Made by a program: the position numbers and the translations under genes. The notes under the pieces were generated by a model. It was not told the origin of the DNA, made no database searches, and saw nothing but the letters and a program-made list of their open reading frames with translations. This document shows, piece by piece, positions 23,663-35,200 of a DNA stretch of 61,241 nucleotides (the stretch's first letter is position 1; the number at the start of each line of letters is the position of its first letter). The DNA is from an uncultured Bacteroides sp. (GTDB lineage: Bacteria; Bacteroidota; Bacteroidia; Bacteroidales; Bacteroidaceae): contig CALUOR010000022.1 of the NCBI GenBank assembly GCA_944322285.1, positions 1 through 61,241 on the forward strand, written 5' to 3'.

Positions 23663-24025
23663 ATGAACATCATCAAGAAAATCAAGGCTTTCTTCATCCT
23701 GTTGAAAGCTGACAGGGAACTGAAAAGAGCCGCCGCAAAGGCGGACCGTTTGCACAAGAAAAACCACTGCCGTTACTACGTCCTGCCAAATGCCCGGCAC
23801 GAACTGCGGGTATGGTGTTGGGCTGACATTAAGCGCATGCGCCGGGCGGGCCTGTTTTCCGCACGTGCCACTCAGGCAGCTTTCCTTTTCGAGTCATTCT
23901 ACCATACGCCCGACCGCTTCGGGGCGGGAGCCTTGACTGACAAACAGCGGAAAGGGAAGCGACGCGCATGGCTGAACTATGTGGCGCAGGTAAGGCACCT
24001 GCTGCACTTGCGGCAATTTTCCTGA
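23663..24025 (+). CDS. Phage hypothetical protein (120 aa)
   Basis: A 120-residue very basic protein, mainly helical (ELKRAAAKADRLHKK; WADIKRMRRAGLF). It follows terminase by 14 bases and is the last gene before a bidirectional terminator. No domain is recognised. Highly basic small proteins near terminase may bind DNA, which is only a guess. Confidence 0.6.
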   Translation: MNIIKKIKAFFILLKADRELKRAAAKADRLHKKNHCRYYVLPNARHELRVWCWADIKRMRRAGLFSARATQAAFLFESFYHTPDRFGAGALTDKQRKGKRRAWLNYVAQVRHLLHLRQFS

Positions 24026-24071
24026 TATGGCTCAACACCAAGGCCGGAAAGAAATGGAAAGAAAGTTTGTA

Positions 24072-24107
24072 AAGAACAGGCGACCCGCACACCGGGCCGC
24101 CTTTCTT
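24072..24107. terminator. Bidirectional terminator between the terminase operon and portal gene
   Basis: Core arms AGGCGACCCG (24078-24087) and CGGGCCGCCT (24093-24102) with a five-base loop and one A-C mismatch, extended by AAGAA (24072-24076) pairing with TTCTT (24103-24107) around a bulged C. It lies between the convergent stops at 24025 and 24114. Confidence 0.8.
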
Positions 24108-24113
24108 GTCTCC

Positions 24114-26060
24114 CTATGCCTGTTGCGGCACCTCCGCCCCTTGTTGCTGCGCCGCCAGCATCTGCTGTTGTTGCCGCTCCAATTCCTGCTTCTGCGTCTG
24201 AATGAGTTGCAAAAGCTGGTCGCCAAAGGGGAAGGCGCCCACTTGCAGCATTTGCTCGATGGTGATTTGTTTCGCGTTGAGCAGTTGCAGCAACAGTTCG
24301 TTATTCAGGGCACGGTAAACCGGCGTGTCGTAGCTCTCTGTGATGGCCAGGTCGAAATCCACGCCGCCCATTGTCTGCGGGTCGTAGCGCACCACCGCCG
24401 AGCGTCCGGCCACCTTCACCGTCATCGGCTCGTCGTAGAACTGCTGGATGTTCTTCAACTTCTTCTTTGCGTCCGCTGTCAGGAAGGACGAATAGGTCTC
24501 CAACAGGTCGATGATGGACGTGGAAGCGTTGTTGGCCTGTTGCTGGTAGAGCACGCCGCTCGTCCCGCTGGAAGCCTGCTTGCCCTGCAAAGCACCGTGA
24601 ACGCCGCTTACATCGTCCATCAGTTGCATCTGCAAGGTAATCATGTCCTGCAATCCCTGCACCTTGCTGTTGTTCACCATCTGTTGTGGTGGCTTGGCAC
24701 CCTCTTTCAGTTTCAGCTTGATGACACCGTTGAAGCGTGTCCACTCCTCGGCGATGTCCTCCAGGTTCATGTCCTCCGGAATACTGCTCTCGTCCACCAC
24801 CAGCACGCCCTTGGCCGACGCCTTCACGATGAAGTCGTTCAGGATGATATAGTGGTTGATGTACCGCTGTTGGTCGATGATGTCCGCCACGAAGGGATGT
24901 ATCTCGCCGTCGATGTATGGATATGCCTTCACCGTGTAGGGATGCTCGCCGTGGGCGTAGGGCGATTCCCCTTCTTCCAACACATCGCCGAAGGGGGACA
25001 GGAATCGGTAATACCAATAATTCTCGATGATGTACTCGTACTCTATGAGCGGCACTTGTTCTTCGGGCATGTAGAGGCGGATTTGGCCGTTCCCGTCCAG
25101 CAGGTAGTTGCCTGCCTCGTCCTTCATGCGGTTCTCCTCCATGCGAACAGCGTTCTCCTGCCGGATGGCCTTCAGGTTGTCGTAGGAGTCAATGTAGGCG
25201 TCTCCCTCCAGCCAGTCGTGGCACCACAGGGCTTTCCTCTGCTCCTGCGTCCACACCTCTATGATGCGGCACAGGCTCAGGTCATAGGGTTGAAGGAAAG
25301 ATACATAATCATTGGCATTACGGTGAAAGGTATCAATATAGTTGGCCAGTACGTCGCGGTTCCTCGCCAACTTGTAGATGTCCTCCAGGCGTTGCAGGTC
25401 AGCGTCGCTTTTGGCAAAGGCCGAAGCCAGTTGGCCGAAGGTCAGGTCGTGCAGTTCGCCGATGATGCTCACGTCGTCCATGCGGATGTCGTTCATCTGC
25501 CCGTCCATGAAGAAGAAGTTCGGGTTCACGTTGTCCGACCAGCAGTCCTGCCGCCCGCCGCGCATTGAATAGACTTCTTTCTGCACGGCCAGCCCGCTGA
25601 TGAGAAACTCCTCGAACATCCGCGCGTCCAGTTCCTTCTTCTCGTTCAGCTTGTTGTTATACTCCAGGATGGTGCTCATCGTCTCGCCCAGTTTCTGCTC
25701 CTCCCGGTCGCGGGCAATGCAGACCGGTGATTTGGTCTGGTTGCGGTACACGCCTATGACAATGCGCGCCAGCCTGCGAATGAGGTTGTTCTTCATCGGG
25801 ATGTTGCCCTGCATCCGGATGTATTCCTCCTCGGTGATGGTTCGCCCGCAATACTCCACCGGGTCGCCCCACTGGTCGCCATACATGTATCTCTTGTTGC
25901 GTTCCCGGTTGTCGCGGAAGTGCTCTAAGCAGTCCCAGGCACGGGCGGCACGGAAAAGGATGTTCATGTCCCGGTGCGAGTCTCTTTCATTGCGGCGGTC
26001 GTACTCCACGGTGTCACTCTGCGGAAGCGGTGTCTTCGGGATAAGTTTTCTTCTTCTCAT
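24114..26060 (-). CDS. Portal protein
   Basis: A 648-residue phage portal. N-terminal alpha-helical region (FRAARAWDCLEHFRDNRERN; MYGDQWGDPVEY), a strand-rich wing (IPMKNNLIRRLARIVIGVYR; MFEEFLISGLAVQKEVYS), stem/clip region and a long Gln-rich C-terminus (QKQELERQQQQMLAAQQQ). Length and the acidic/amphipathic N-terminus match Bacteroides podovirus portals. It lies directly downstream of the giant polyvalent gene and has its own gap of 172 bases with two hairpins before it. Confidence 0.75.
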   Translation of the reverse strand: MRRRKLIPKTPLPQSDTVEYDRRNERDSHRDMNILFRAARAWDCLEHFRDNRERNKRYMYGDQWGDPVEYCGRTITEEEYIRMQGNIPMKNNLIRRLARIVIGVYRNQTKSPVCIARDREEQKLGETMSTILEYNNKLNEKKELDARMFEEFLISGLAVQKEVYSMRGGRQDCWSDNVNPNFFFMDGQMNDIRMDDVSIIGELHDLTFGQLASAFAKSDADLQRLEDIYKLARNRDVLANYIDTFHRNANDYVSFLQPYDLSLCRIIEVWTQEQRKALWCHDWLEGDAYIDSYDNLKAIRQENAVRMEENRMKDEAGNYLLDGNGQIRLYMPEEQVPLIEYEYIIENYWYYRFLSPFGDVLEEGESPYAHGEHPYTVKAYPYIDGEIHPFVADIIDQQRYINHYIILNDFIVKASAKGVLVVDESSIPEDMNLEDIAEEWTRFNGVIKLKLKEGAKPPQQMVNNSKVQGLQDMITLQMQLMDDVSGVHGALQGKQASSGTSGVLYQQQANNASTSIIDLLETYSSFLTADAKKKLKNIQQFYDEPMTVKVAGRSAVVRYDPQTMGGVDFDLAITESYDTPVYRALNNELLLQLLNAKQITIEQMLQVGAFPFGDQLLQLIQTQKQELERQQQQMLAAQQQGAEVPQQA

Positions 26061-26132
26061 ATCTTCTGCTTTTTACTGCAAAAGAACGGGTTTCGGGGGA
26101 ATGGGCGGATATATAAAGTGACAATGCAAGAA

Positions 26133-26161
26133 TCCCCGCCACCTTTCGCAGGCAGCGGGGA
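26133..26161 (-). terminator. Terminator after the giant gene, before portal
   Basis: On the minus strand TCCCCGCTGCCT pairs with AGGTGGCGGGGA around GCGAA, twelve pairs with two G-T wobbles, followed by TTCTTG. It would end the transcript that carries the 14.3-kb gene. Confidence 0.65.
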
Positions 26162-26193
26162 ACGTGAATTATTAAGCAACATCTTGTCATTTA

Positions 26194-26228
26194 AATTCTT
26201 TCCAATTCTTGAAACATTGGAAAGAATT
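26194..26228. repeat. Perfect 13-bp inverted repeat at the end of the giant gene
   Basis: AATTCTTTCCAAT (26194-26206) and ATTGGAAAGAATT (26216-26228) are exact inverted repeats with a nine-base loop, just 5 bases past the stop codon at 26233. It could be an RNA hairpin for 3'-end stability, or a second weak terminator. Confidence 0.7.
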
Positions 26229-26232
26229 GACA

Positions 26233-29200
26233 TCACTCTACCAACTCATCCACCCGCTCCAGCAGCATCCGTTTAATCTTGCTCGTCTCCTCCTGCAATT
26301 CCTTGCTCCGTTGCTCCGAGCCTTCCTCCGGCAAACGCTTCTCAATGTCGCGGATGCGGTCGATGGCCCGCTTGCTGCTCCGGAAGAGTTGGAAGACCTT
26401 GAAGTCGCGGGACTGTTGCAGACGCACCAGCTTGTCCAGATAGTCCATATTGCCGCGCGCCACTTCGTTGGCATAGCCCCGGTTCAGCTTCTGCACCTCT
26501 TCATATAGGTCATAGAGCTTGTAGTAACGCTGGTTCAGTTTGCTATAGGCCGAACGGTCGTCGCCGGCGTCGTTGACGAAGCGGTTGAGGACGGGGGTGC
26601 TGTACCATTGCAGGTTGTCGCTCTTCTCGCCGTCCTGCACGCTCTCCACACCAGCTGCCAAGGTCTTGGCCGTCTGGTTGATGGTCTTGGCCATACCGCC
26701 GAAGTAGGATTCAAATAAGTGCTCCACCTTGGCGGGATTCCAGTTCATCAGGGGTTCCAGCACGCCGGCCTGCTTGTAGTCATCGCCCCCAGCCAGTGCG
26801 TTGGTCCACCTTGACAAGTCCACCAGCCAGTCTGATGTGCTGTTGTAAGCTTTCGTCCATTCGGGCATAGTCTTGTTGAAGGCGTTCTCCCGGTAAATCG
26901 GCTTCCCGGTGAAGTCCTTGTTCTCGTAGATTTGCCAGAACGGGCTGAGGACATCGGGCATCATCGTGGTGACAAGATCGCCATTGTTGCCCAGCGGATT
27001 GATGGGCAGCAGTTCGGTGATTTGGTTGACGGCCTGATAGGCGATTTGGTCCTTGTCATAATCTTGGCGGACGGTTGCCTGATAGGCCATTTCGCCCAAG
27101 CCATAGAAGGCACGCAATTCTATCGGTAGGGGAATAGTGATAAATTTGCCATTACCTGCATAGAGGCAAAGGTTATTCCTACGCACCCAGTCGGGAAGGT
27201 TGCCGTAATAATCATCATCGTCACCACCCAACATGGATATGGCCAACGTATTCAGCCAAGGCACCAGGAACCCGGCGGCAGTGAAGCCTCCCAACGCCGT
27301 GAGGAATCCCTTGCGATTCTTCTTGGCCAAGCGGGCAAAGTTGGTGAGCGACTGCACCGCCGCGTTGAAGAAGAGGTAGAGGTTGCGGAACAGCCCGCTG
27401 GTCCAGCCAAATACGCCTTCGGTCTTGGTGGCCGCGCCCCTGCGGTTGAAGTTCACCGTCACCTCCTTGGCATCGTTCACAGCCTCCGTGATGGTACGTC
27501 CCTCTTCCTTGGAAGTCATATAGGTGGTGAAGCGCGAGACATCCTCGGCCCAGCGGTTCATCATGCTGAAGAACCCGGCGGCGGAACGGACGGCGGCAAA
27601 GTAATCCCGCTTGCCCGCATATTTGTCCACGGAGCGTTTCACCAGTTTCTTGTATTCGTCCACGCTGTGCAGCGAGGTGTAGCCCGTCTCGCCGCCATTA
27701 GCCAAGAACTCTTCAAACAGTCGGTCGTCGGCATTCGCCCTGCTGCCCTTGCCGCGCAGGTTGCGGAAGATGACCCGCATGGCACGGGGAATATTCTTCG
27801 CAAACCGAGCGGCATATCTTGGGTTCTCCTTGATGGCCACGGCGGACACAGAGAAGATGAGGTCGCGCGACAGGTTGCTCAACACAAAGGCCGGGTTGCG
27901 GTTGGTGAAGTTGGCGACCAGTTCGCGGTTGAAGCGGGCGATTCCTGCCAGCAGCTTGTTGCTCTCCACTGTGGGGTTTGTCAGCCCGTTCACTGCCTGC
28001 GCCGCCCGTGGGTTACCATTGACGTAGACAAGGTAGTCCTTCCCGTTGCGCTTTACAGTAACGATATGCTCCTGCGCCTGATGGGTGCCGATGCGGTAAT
28101 TGATGTTAAGTCCTTCCTTCACCTGCGTGGCCAGTCCATCCGTCTTCAGTTCCCGCATCCGCTGCTCGTGCTCCTCCACCTTGGCGGAAACGGTGTCCGC
28201 ATCGTCCCCTTCTTGGATGTCCGGGAAGGACAGCGTCCATTCGCCCGTCGAAGGATCTTGCACATACCACGCTTCTTTCAGCGTCAACACATCCGTAGGA
28301 TGGTTGATGGCCATATTCAGGAAGGCTTGCTTCATCAGGTTTCGGTTGCCTTGCAGGATGGTGCTCTCCGCCATGTTGCCGATGGTGGCCAGCGGGTCGT
28401 CGGCCATGGAACGGCGTCCCTTGGCAGCTTTCAGCACGGAGTTGACGGGCGAAGTCTCGGAGTTGATGTACTCGTACACGTCCTCCGCCGTCTGCTCGTC
28501 CCAGCCGCGCAGGGGTATGTAATGCTTGAACTGCTCCTTTACCTTCAGGTAGGTGTCGCGGCTCATCATCCCGCTTTCGTAACTCTTGCGCAGGGTTTCC
28601 TTGGTGGCGGCATTCACCTTGGCCCAGAGGTCGCGGGTGTCGTGCTTCTGCTCAAAGTCACGTACCAACTCCTGTGCGTGCTTCTTGAAACCTTCCTCCA
28701 TCGCGTCATACTTCTCTGCCAAGGCGGTGAGCCCGGAATAATCCTCGCCGAGGTGTTGATCCAAACGCTTTCGGTAATACTTCTCCTTTTCGGCATCAAT
28801 CTTTCCCTTGCGTTCGTTGTATTCTTCTTCAGTAATACCTCTCAGCTTGTAGAGCTGTTCTATTTCCTTGTACAGCTTTTCAAAACGGTGGTCGGCCTCC
28901 TGCCGGGTATCCCGTTCGGCAAACACCTCGTTTCGCTCCAGGCCGTGCTTGGCTATCATATAGTCGATGATTTCACCATACGACGCACCTTGTTCGATGA
29001 GACTGCCCACGGCCTCCAGCATCGGCTTGAAATACTTCTCGCCATACACTTCCGCCTCTCGGGTGCTCTTGCTGGACATTTGGTTTTCGGCCAGGTAGGC
29101 GTTCTCGTATCCTTTCAGCTTGCCGGTCTTTTGCTCGATGACTTCTTGCAGGCGTTTCAGGGCCAACATGCTGTCTTGGTAGGCTTCCTGCGCCTTGAAG

Positions 29201-32200
29201 CGATTGCCGCTGACGGCGCGGTTGTAGGCTTCGCGGGTGCCGTCGTCAGTGGTATTTCCGTCAGGAGTTTTGCGGAAGAGGAGATTTTCATCGGCATTGT
29301 CTTGCAGGATTGAAAGCAAACGCTTATCTTTGATGCCGAATAAAGGCGAGTTACCTTCCATTCCAGCTTTTTGTATTGTTGGGACAATGGAAAGTAATTT
29401 GCCTTTTTCTATATGGGTTAACTTGTGGTCGTAGTAACGTTCTCCATTACTTTGGTTGGCAATAACAGCTTTTACAGTATAATCCTCCTTGCCTATTTTA
29501 AGACCGCATACATAATAAGAGAATGAGCTTACTCCCGGATACTTATCAAAGTCTTCATTGGGAAGTTCGTCAATGAAGATGCTATTCTCTATAATTTGAG
29601 GTATAGCTGCAATAGACTGCAAGTGTTCCACATCTTTGTAGTCGTGCTGTAATATCTCGCGTATTCCACCACGACTGTTCCCACCGGTCAAAGATATGGT
29701 TTCCCCAGTATCTTTATTCGTGTATTCGCCGCGTAGCTTCTTCCCATACTCCAGCGCATTCTTCTTGTACTGTTTCAGGTCATCGCTCGGCTCTATCTCA
29801 TTCCCCGTAATCTCCACCGGCTTGCTCTCCCGCAGCTTGCGGATGCGCTCGGCCTTGGCAGCATCTTTGCTTTCCGCTACTTGCCCGATATTCGAAATGG
29901 TAGGGGCATAATTGCCCACCTTCAACTCATACTGCTTGGCAATGTCCTCCGCCTGCCCCAGGATGCTGCGGTAGCGTCCAGGCTCCCGCAGGCTCTCGTA
30001 GCTCCGCCACAGGATGTAGCGCAGTTCGTTGTCCGACAAGGTTACGCCATCAAATCCCTCAAAGCCTATCTTGTGCAGCATCCGCAGGAACAGGTCCTTG
30101 ATTTTCCGCCACCAACTGGCATTGAGGTCATCAAAGTTGGTGTCCTCGGCCAGCGAGGCCAAGTATTCTTCCGTGGCAAGCCGGGTATCCCAGCCATTCT
30201 TTTGCGCCAATGCCACAATCTTACGGCGTACTTCCACATCGGCATTATTAAACACATTGTCAAGGAACGTGTCGAAGTGTTCCTCAAAGAGTCGGCGCAG
30301 TCCGTAGTGTGCCACTGCCTCGTGCAGCAACGTCTGCTCCGCATCGAAAGTATTGACGTTATTAGGAATGACGATGGTTATCTTATCAGTGGTCCGGTTA
30401 TAGAATCCTTTGGGATAATGTGTCTTTCCTTTCTTGTCCGTAACCACCATTGGCTCATTCACAATCTCCACGTTGTCCAAGTGCAGTTTTTCGGCCAGTT
30501 CCTGCACCCGGTTGGCCATGTTTCGGCGTTCACGCTCGGTAAAGGCACGGCGTTGGCGGGCGGTGCGAGGAGACTTGCCCAAGAACTTGGACATGGGATC
30601 GTTCGCAACACTCAGGGCATCGTCGGACAAAAATCCTTCGCCACTGCGAAGTATTTCTTCCTCAATGATTGGATTCTCGAAGTTTTCCACTATCTTTGTG
30701 GCATCGGAAAGGTCTTGCTTATCTATTTCCTGCTGATAATTGGATGACGCTGAGGAGAGATAAGTAAGACCTTTCTCTTTATCTACATACGCCAAAGTAT
30801 TATTGTGTATTATCGGCAAGATAAGGTTTGCAGCATCGCGCCCGTGTATTGACCTTATATCGTTTACTTCCAAGAAATCGCCACCATCTTGTATCCTTTT
30901 ACCAAGCTCTATTGCCACGCATACATTCAACCCATCACGGTCTTTTATTTCTGTAAGGACTCCAAGGGCATTATCCCCGCGTTTGAATACAAATATTGGT
31001 GAGGAAATCATTTGTGGTAAATTCGTCAACGATAATGCCTCTACGTTGTGTTTTGTGTTGCTTGCCTTGTTCATAATCCTTAGGCGCATCACAATAGGCA
31101 AGTCTGGCAAGAACATTCGCATTGTTCCATACGGATTTCCCAAATGGAACATATCATTCTTGCTCATTTGTCCGTCTTGGTAACGCTGAAGCTCCTTGTT
31201 AAAACGCTCGTTCACCATACTCATATCTTCTGCAGCAGGTGCATAAGAAGCCTGTTCACTCAACGCGCTGTTGATGAATAGTTGGTCTCTTCGGGCTACA
31301 TCCTCTGTCTCCGATGCTAACATATTACGACGTTGTTCAGGTGTCATCCGTAAACGCCTTGCGACGTTGCGGGCTTCTGTCTCACCAGCATTACGCATAT
31401 AAGCTGACTCTGCCTCACTTTGTGTAGGTATCCTTGCAAAAAAACTTTTTCCATTTTTATATGCTTTTTCATAAGCATCTTTAAGATCTTTTGCGGTATG
31501 ATAAACAGCCAACGTCTCAATCGGGCCATATTCAGAATACATATCATTTCTCCCACGCAAAGGTCTCATTGCCGACCTAATAGCCCAACGCATATATTTA
31601 TACTTGCCTTTTTTAATCAATCTTTCTGCTCTCTTTCGAATTAAAGCAGCAATGTCAAGAGTGTGAATATCAGCGGTATCTATTTCATATTGGGCATTCA
31701 AATATCTATCTATCACGGCATCCGGATGGTCTCCTTTTTCAAAACCTTCTTCCGCTTGGATGGCGTGCTGTATCTCATGGGCAATAGTCGATTCATAATG
31801 CCAAGAACTGTTATGTGCCGTATTGATTACAATCTCATTTCCCCGTTTGTCAAACCAACCACCTCCGAATTCATCCGGTAGATTTGCCAATCGGAATTTC
31901 AATCCTCTCAGCTTGGGATAAGCCGTAAACAACTCATCGTCTTTGATGATGTCACTCAGATTGTAATTCTTGCCTTCCTCAAAATCCTCTGGTGGAGTAT
32001 ATTCAAAATCCGGTGTCTCATACCGCCATTTGCGGTCTGCTCCACGTTCCCAACCAGTGGCCCATTTGATAGCCCACTCATTTTTCCCTTCTTCTTCCAT
32101 TTTGCGAGCAATGGCCAGATTATCCATCCTCGTTGTAGCCTCTTCTGCGGCATCAAGGCGTGAAGCACCTTGCTCGCCGATGAATCTATATAGTATGGTA

Positions 32201-35200
32201 TTCCCCGTTTCCTCATCCACCTTCTCCTCTATGGCTCCAAAGAGGCCATCGAAAGCAGTATCCAGGCTCTCAAAGTCGCTTTCCAACGGATAAGGGTAAT
32301 ACTTCTGCGTCAGTTCCGGTGATTCCCAGCCTATGGTGTTGTTGTTGGCAAGGAAGTTGTTCACGATGCCTTTTTCAGACAGCTTCCTTTCCACCCATAC
32401 GGCAAAAGCCCTCGCACCAAGTTCAGTCGGTTCTTTCCAGTAGGAGGATTTCAAGCTGGCGTAGGCGTTACTCCTTTCCCCGTATGAACTGCCATTGATG
32501 GCTTTCATCAAGGCAGCAAAGGCATCGGTTATCTCTTTCCGTTCTGCCTCGTGTTCGCGCTCTACCTTTCCTCCTCTGACGGGCAGATTGTATCCTTTCC
32601 TCTCGGTATTATATCCAAGAGCCTGCCCGCGTCGGCGGGAGAAATAGTTGTCAATGGCGTGCCACCACTCATGAGCCAACGTACCTGCACCTTGCGTCTT
32701 GGTGAGGTTAATGACTACCTTGCCCGGCTCGTAATGCGCCGCCGCGCCGCCTCCGCCCCTTGCACCGAAAGCCATGCCCAGCTCGCCGCCCAGCGAAAGA
32801 CCCTGTGGAGATATGCCCGTGGCTTCGGACAAGTCCATGAAAGCATCGTATGCCTGGTTTAAGGCAAGCTGTCTTTCCTGCTGGTTGGCCCAGTTGCCGA
32901 ACTCCACGCCACGGAAACCGAACGTGTTGCGGAAATCCTCCGCCGTGACATCCTTGCCGCCGCGCCAGTCTTTTCCCCGGCGTTCGCCATTGGGAGCAAA
33001 GCCTATGGAAGTGGCATCTTTCATGTTCCGATACTTGGCCTGAAGCTCGTCCATGTGTTCGTTCAGGTAGTCTAATGCCTCTTTTCTGCTTTTGAAACCG
33101 CTTTCCACTACGATACCCGGTTTCCCCTTGGGCGTGATGAACGCTTCTCCGCTATGCTTGTAACTATAGATGGAGAATTTCACTTCTGTGCCTTTTTCTT
33201 TTCTCTTACTGTTTTCGCCGGCAAATTGGGTCAGGGCTTCTTTGGCTTTCTCATAGTCAGGATAGATGCCTCCATAACGTCCGGCGTGGGTCACATACCA
33301 TTGGCCTTTGATGGACACCCAATTATCGTCCTTATCATAATGCCCGGCACTGTCACCCAATTCCTCCAGCGTGGCCTGCCCAGTATCAAGCCCCGAATCA
33401 AAACCGCCAAGAGCCATCTGGGCGCGGTACATGCCGCCGATATTCCTTATAAAGGTCGCCTTTCTCAAAATCTGGTCAAGCGTGCCCTGTTCCGCCGTGG
33501 CCAACGTGAGGCAGAAACGATACAGCCCGAACACATCCGACACCCAACGTTTGAGTTTCCAGTCCGTCCGGGGCTTGGAAGGTATCACGCGGCGAATGAC
33601 ATCTATCAGCGTGGCCGCTTCGTTGCTCAGCCCGTCCTTGCGAAGTGCCTCCAAGTTGAAGTTGAAGATTTTGCTAACAGGCAGCTTGCGCAGTTCCTCT
33701 ATAAAGCTGTCCGGCTGTTCCTGCAGTTGCTTCTCCTTCTCGGCAAACTCCTTGAAGCGGTCTTTCTTGGCACCTCCTATCTTCTCGCCCACATCTTCTA
33801 TCTTCTCCACCGGGCCGGATTGTTGCTGTATCTTTTCGGCTTCTTCCTGTACGCGGTTCTCCCTGCGCTCAATTTCTTCAATCATAGTAGCCAATGAAAG
33901 CCTGTCCTCACCGTTCTTGCGGGCATCAGTTTCCAACTTATCCATGTATTCAGAACCTGCAAGATTTTCCAGTCTATCCCAAACTTCCATGTACAAATCG
34001 GCTTCTTCATTGTAGTCTACAAGTTCTTCGGCTTCTTTCCGAATTTCCTCATCCGTCTTGGATAAATTAGCAGTAGCATACTCATCCTTCAAGTCCTCAA
34101 CAGTTGACTGAACGACTGATTCACGGTCTGCTTTGAAATCATCCAAGGTACGGGCAATAAATCCGCTACTTGTTTGGCTGTTATCGGAAGAATCGCTACC
34201 TTTGTCCTCGGAAGATATTGTTTGGGAAGAATTCCCGCTGGTGACGGTTTCGCCCTTGGATTGGCCGTGATGAACTTCAGTAGCATCGGCGTTTGTGCTA
34301 CTACCTAATGCGGGTACGGTCCAAACAATATCTTTTTTCTTTGAATATCCTTTCTTGAATACCCCTGCACTATTCACATTCCAATAACTACCGTCTTTGG
34401 ACAACTCCACGAACAGGGTGTTGTTATGGGCATCTTGCACTTCCAACAAGTAGGTTTCGCTTTCACCTCTTGCATTTCCACGTTTGATGACTGTAAAATT
34501 CTTGGCCACATCTTCTACGAATTTTTCTACGGAAGGGAAGCCTGCATTCCTTATTTGCTCTCCGTGGCGGTACTCTATATGAGCAAGGCCATATCCTTTC
34601 CCATCTTCCGATTGGAATCCCTCGCTCAGTTTGATGGGTGCTGCAGCTAGTCCGGTCTCCTCTGTGATGTTGCCGAAAGTGCTGGTTCCGTCAGAGGCAA
34701 GGATGAAAGGATGCCCGTTCTCGTCCATTTCTTGCGAAACAGCGGAGCGGGATTCACTCTTCTCGGCTTCTTCCTGTTCGCGGTTCATTTTCCCCGAGCC
34801 GGGAAAATGGTCATTGCCGTTTTTTATATTTGATTCCTTCAACCTTGTAGGCCCCAATTTCCCTATGTCCTCTGCCAACCTCTGCTTGATTTTTTCCCGG
34901 AATGCGCCGTCACTGTCGTAAGACGCATCCTGCCCGTATGCCAACAGTGAATAAGCGCCTAACTCGATTTTCTTCTCAGTAGCATTGACATAAAGCACAT
35001 CAAAATTCTCTATGTCATAATTGAAAGCCGCGTTCAATGCGTCACGGGGCGAAGAAGCAATATAGAAAGGTTCGGAATTGGGATTGTTGGAATCAAATAC
35101 AGCATAAACCGGATTCTTGAACGTATCCGCATATTTCTTCTTCAATTTTCCGTCCTTGGTTGATACGAAAGACTGCAAGAGGCGGTAACGCTTTTGCTTT

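Noticed and set aside
24027-25568. 513-residue plus-strand frame
   Set aside because: Antisense to the portal; Leu/His/Val-rich low complexity from the complementary codons.
27667-29313. 548-residue plus-strand frame
   Set aside because: Antisense to the giant gene with no domain or ribosome binding site.
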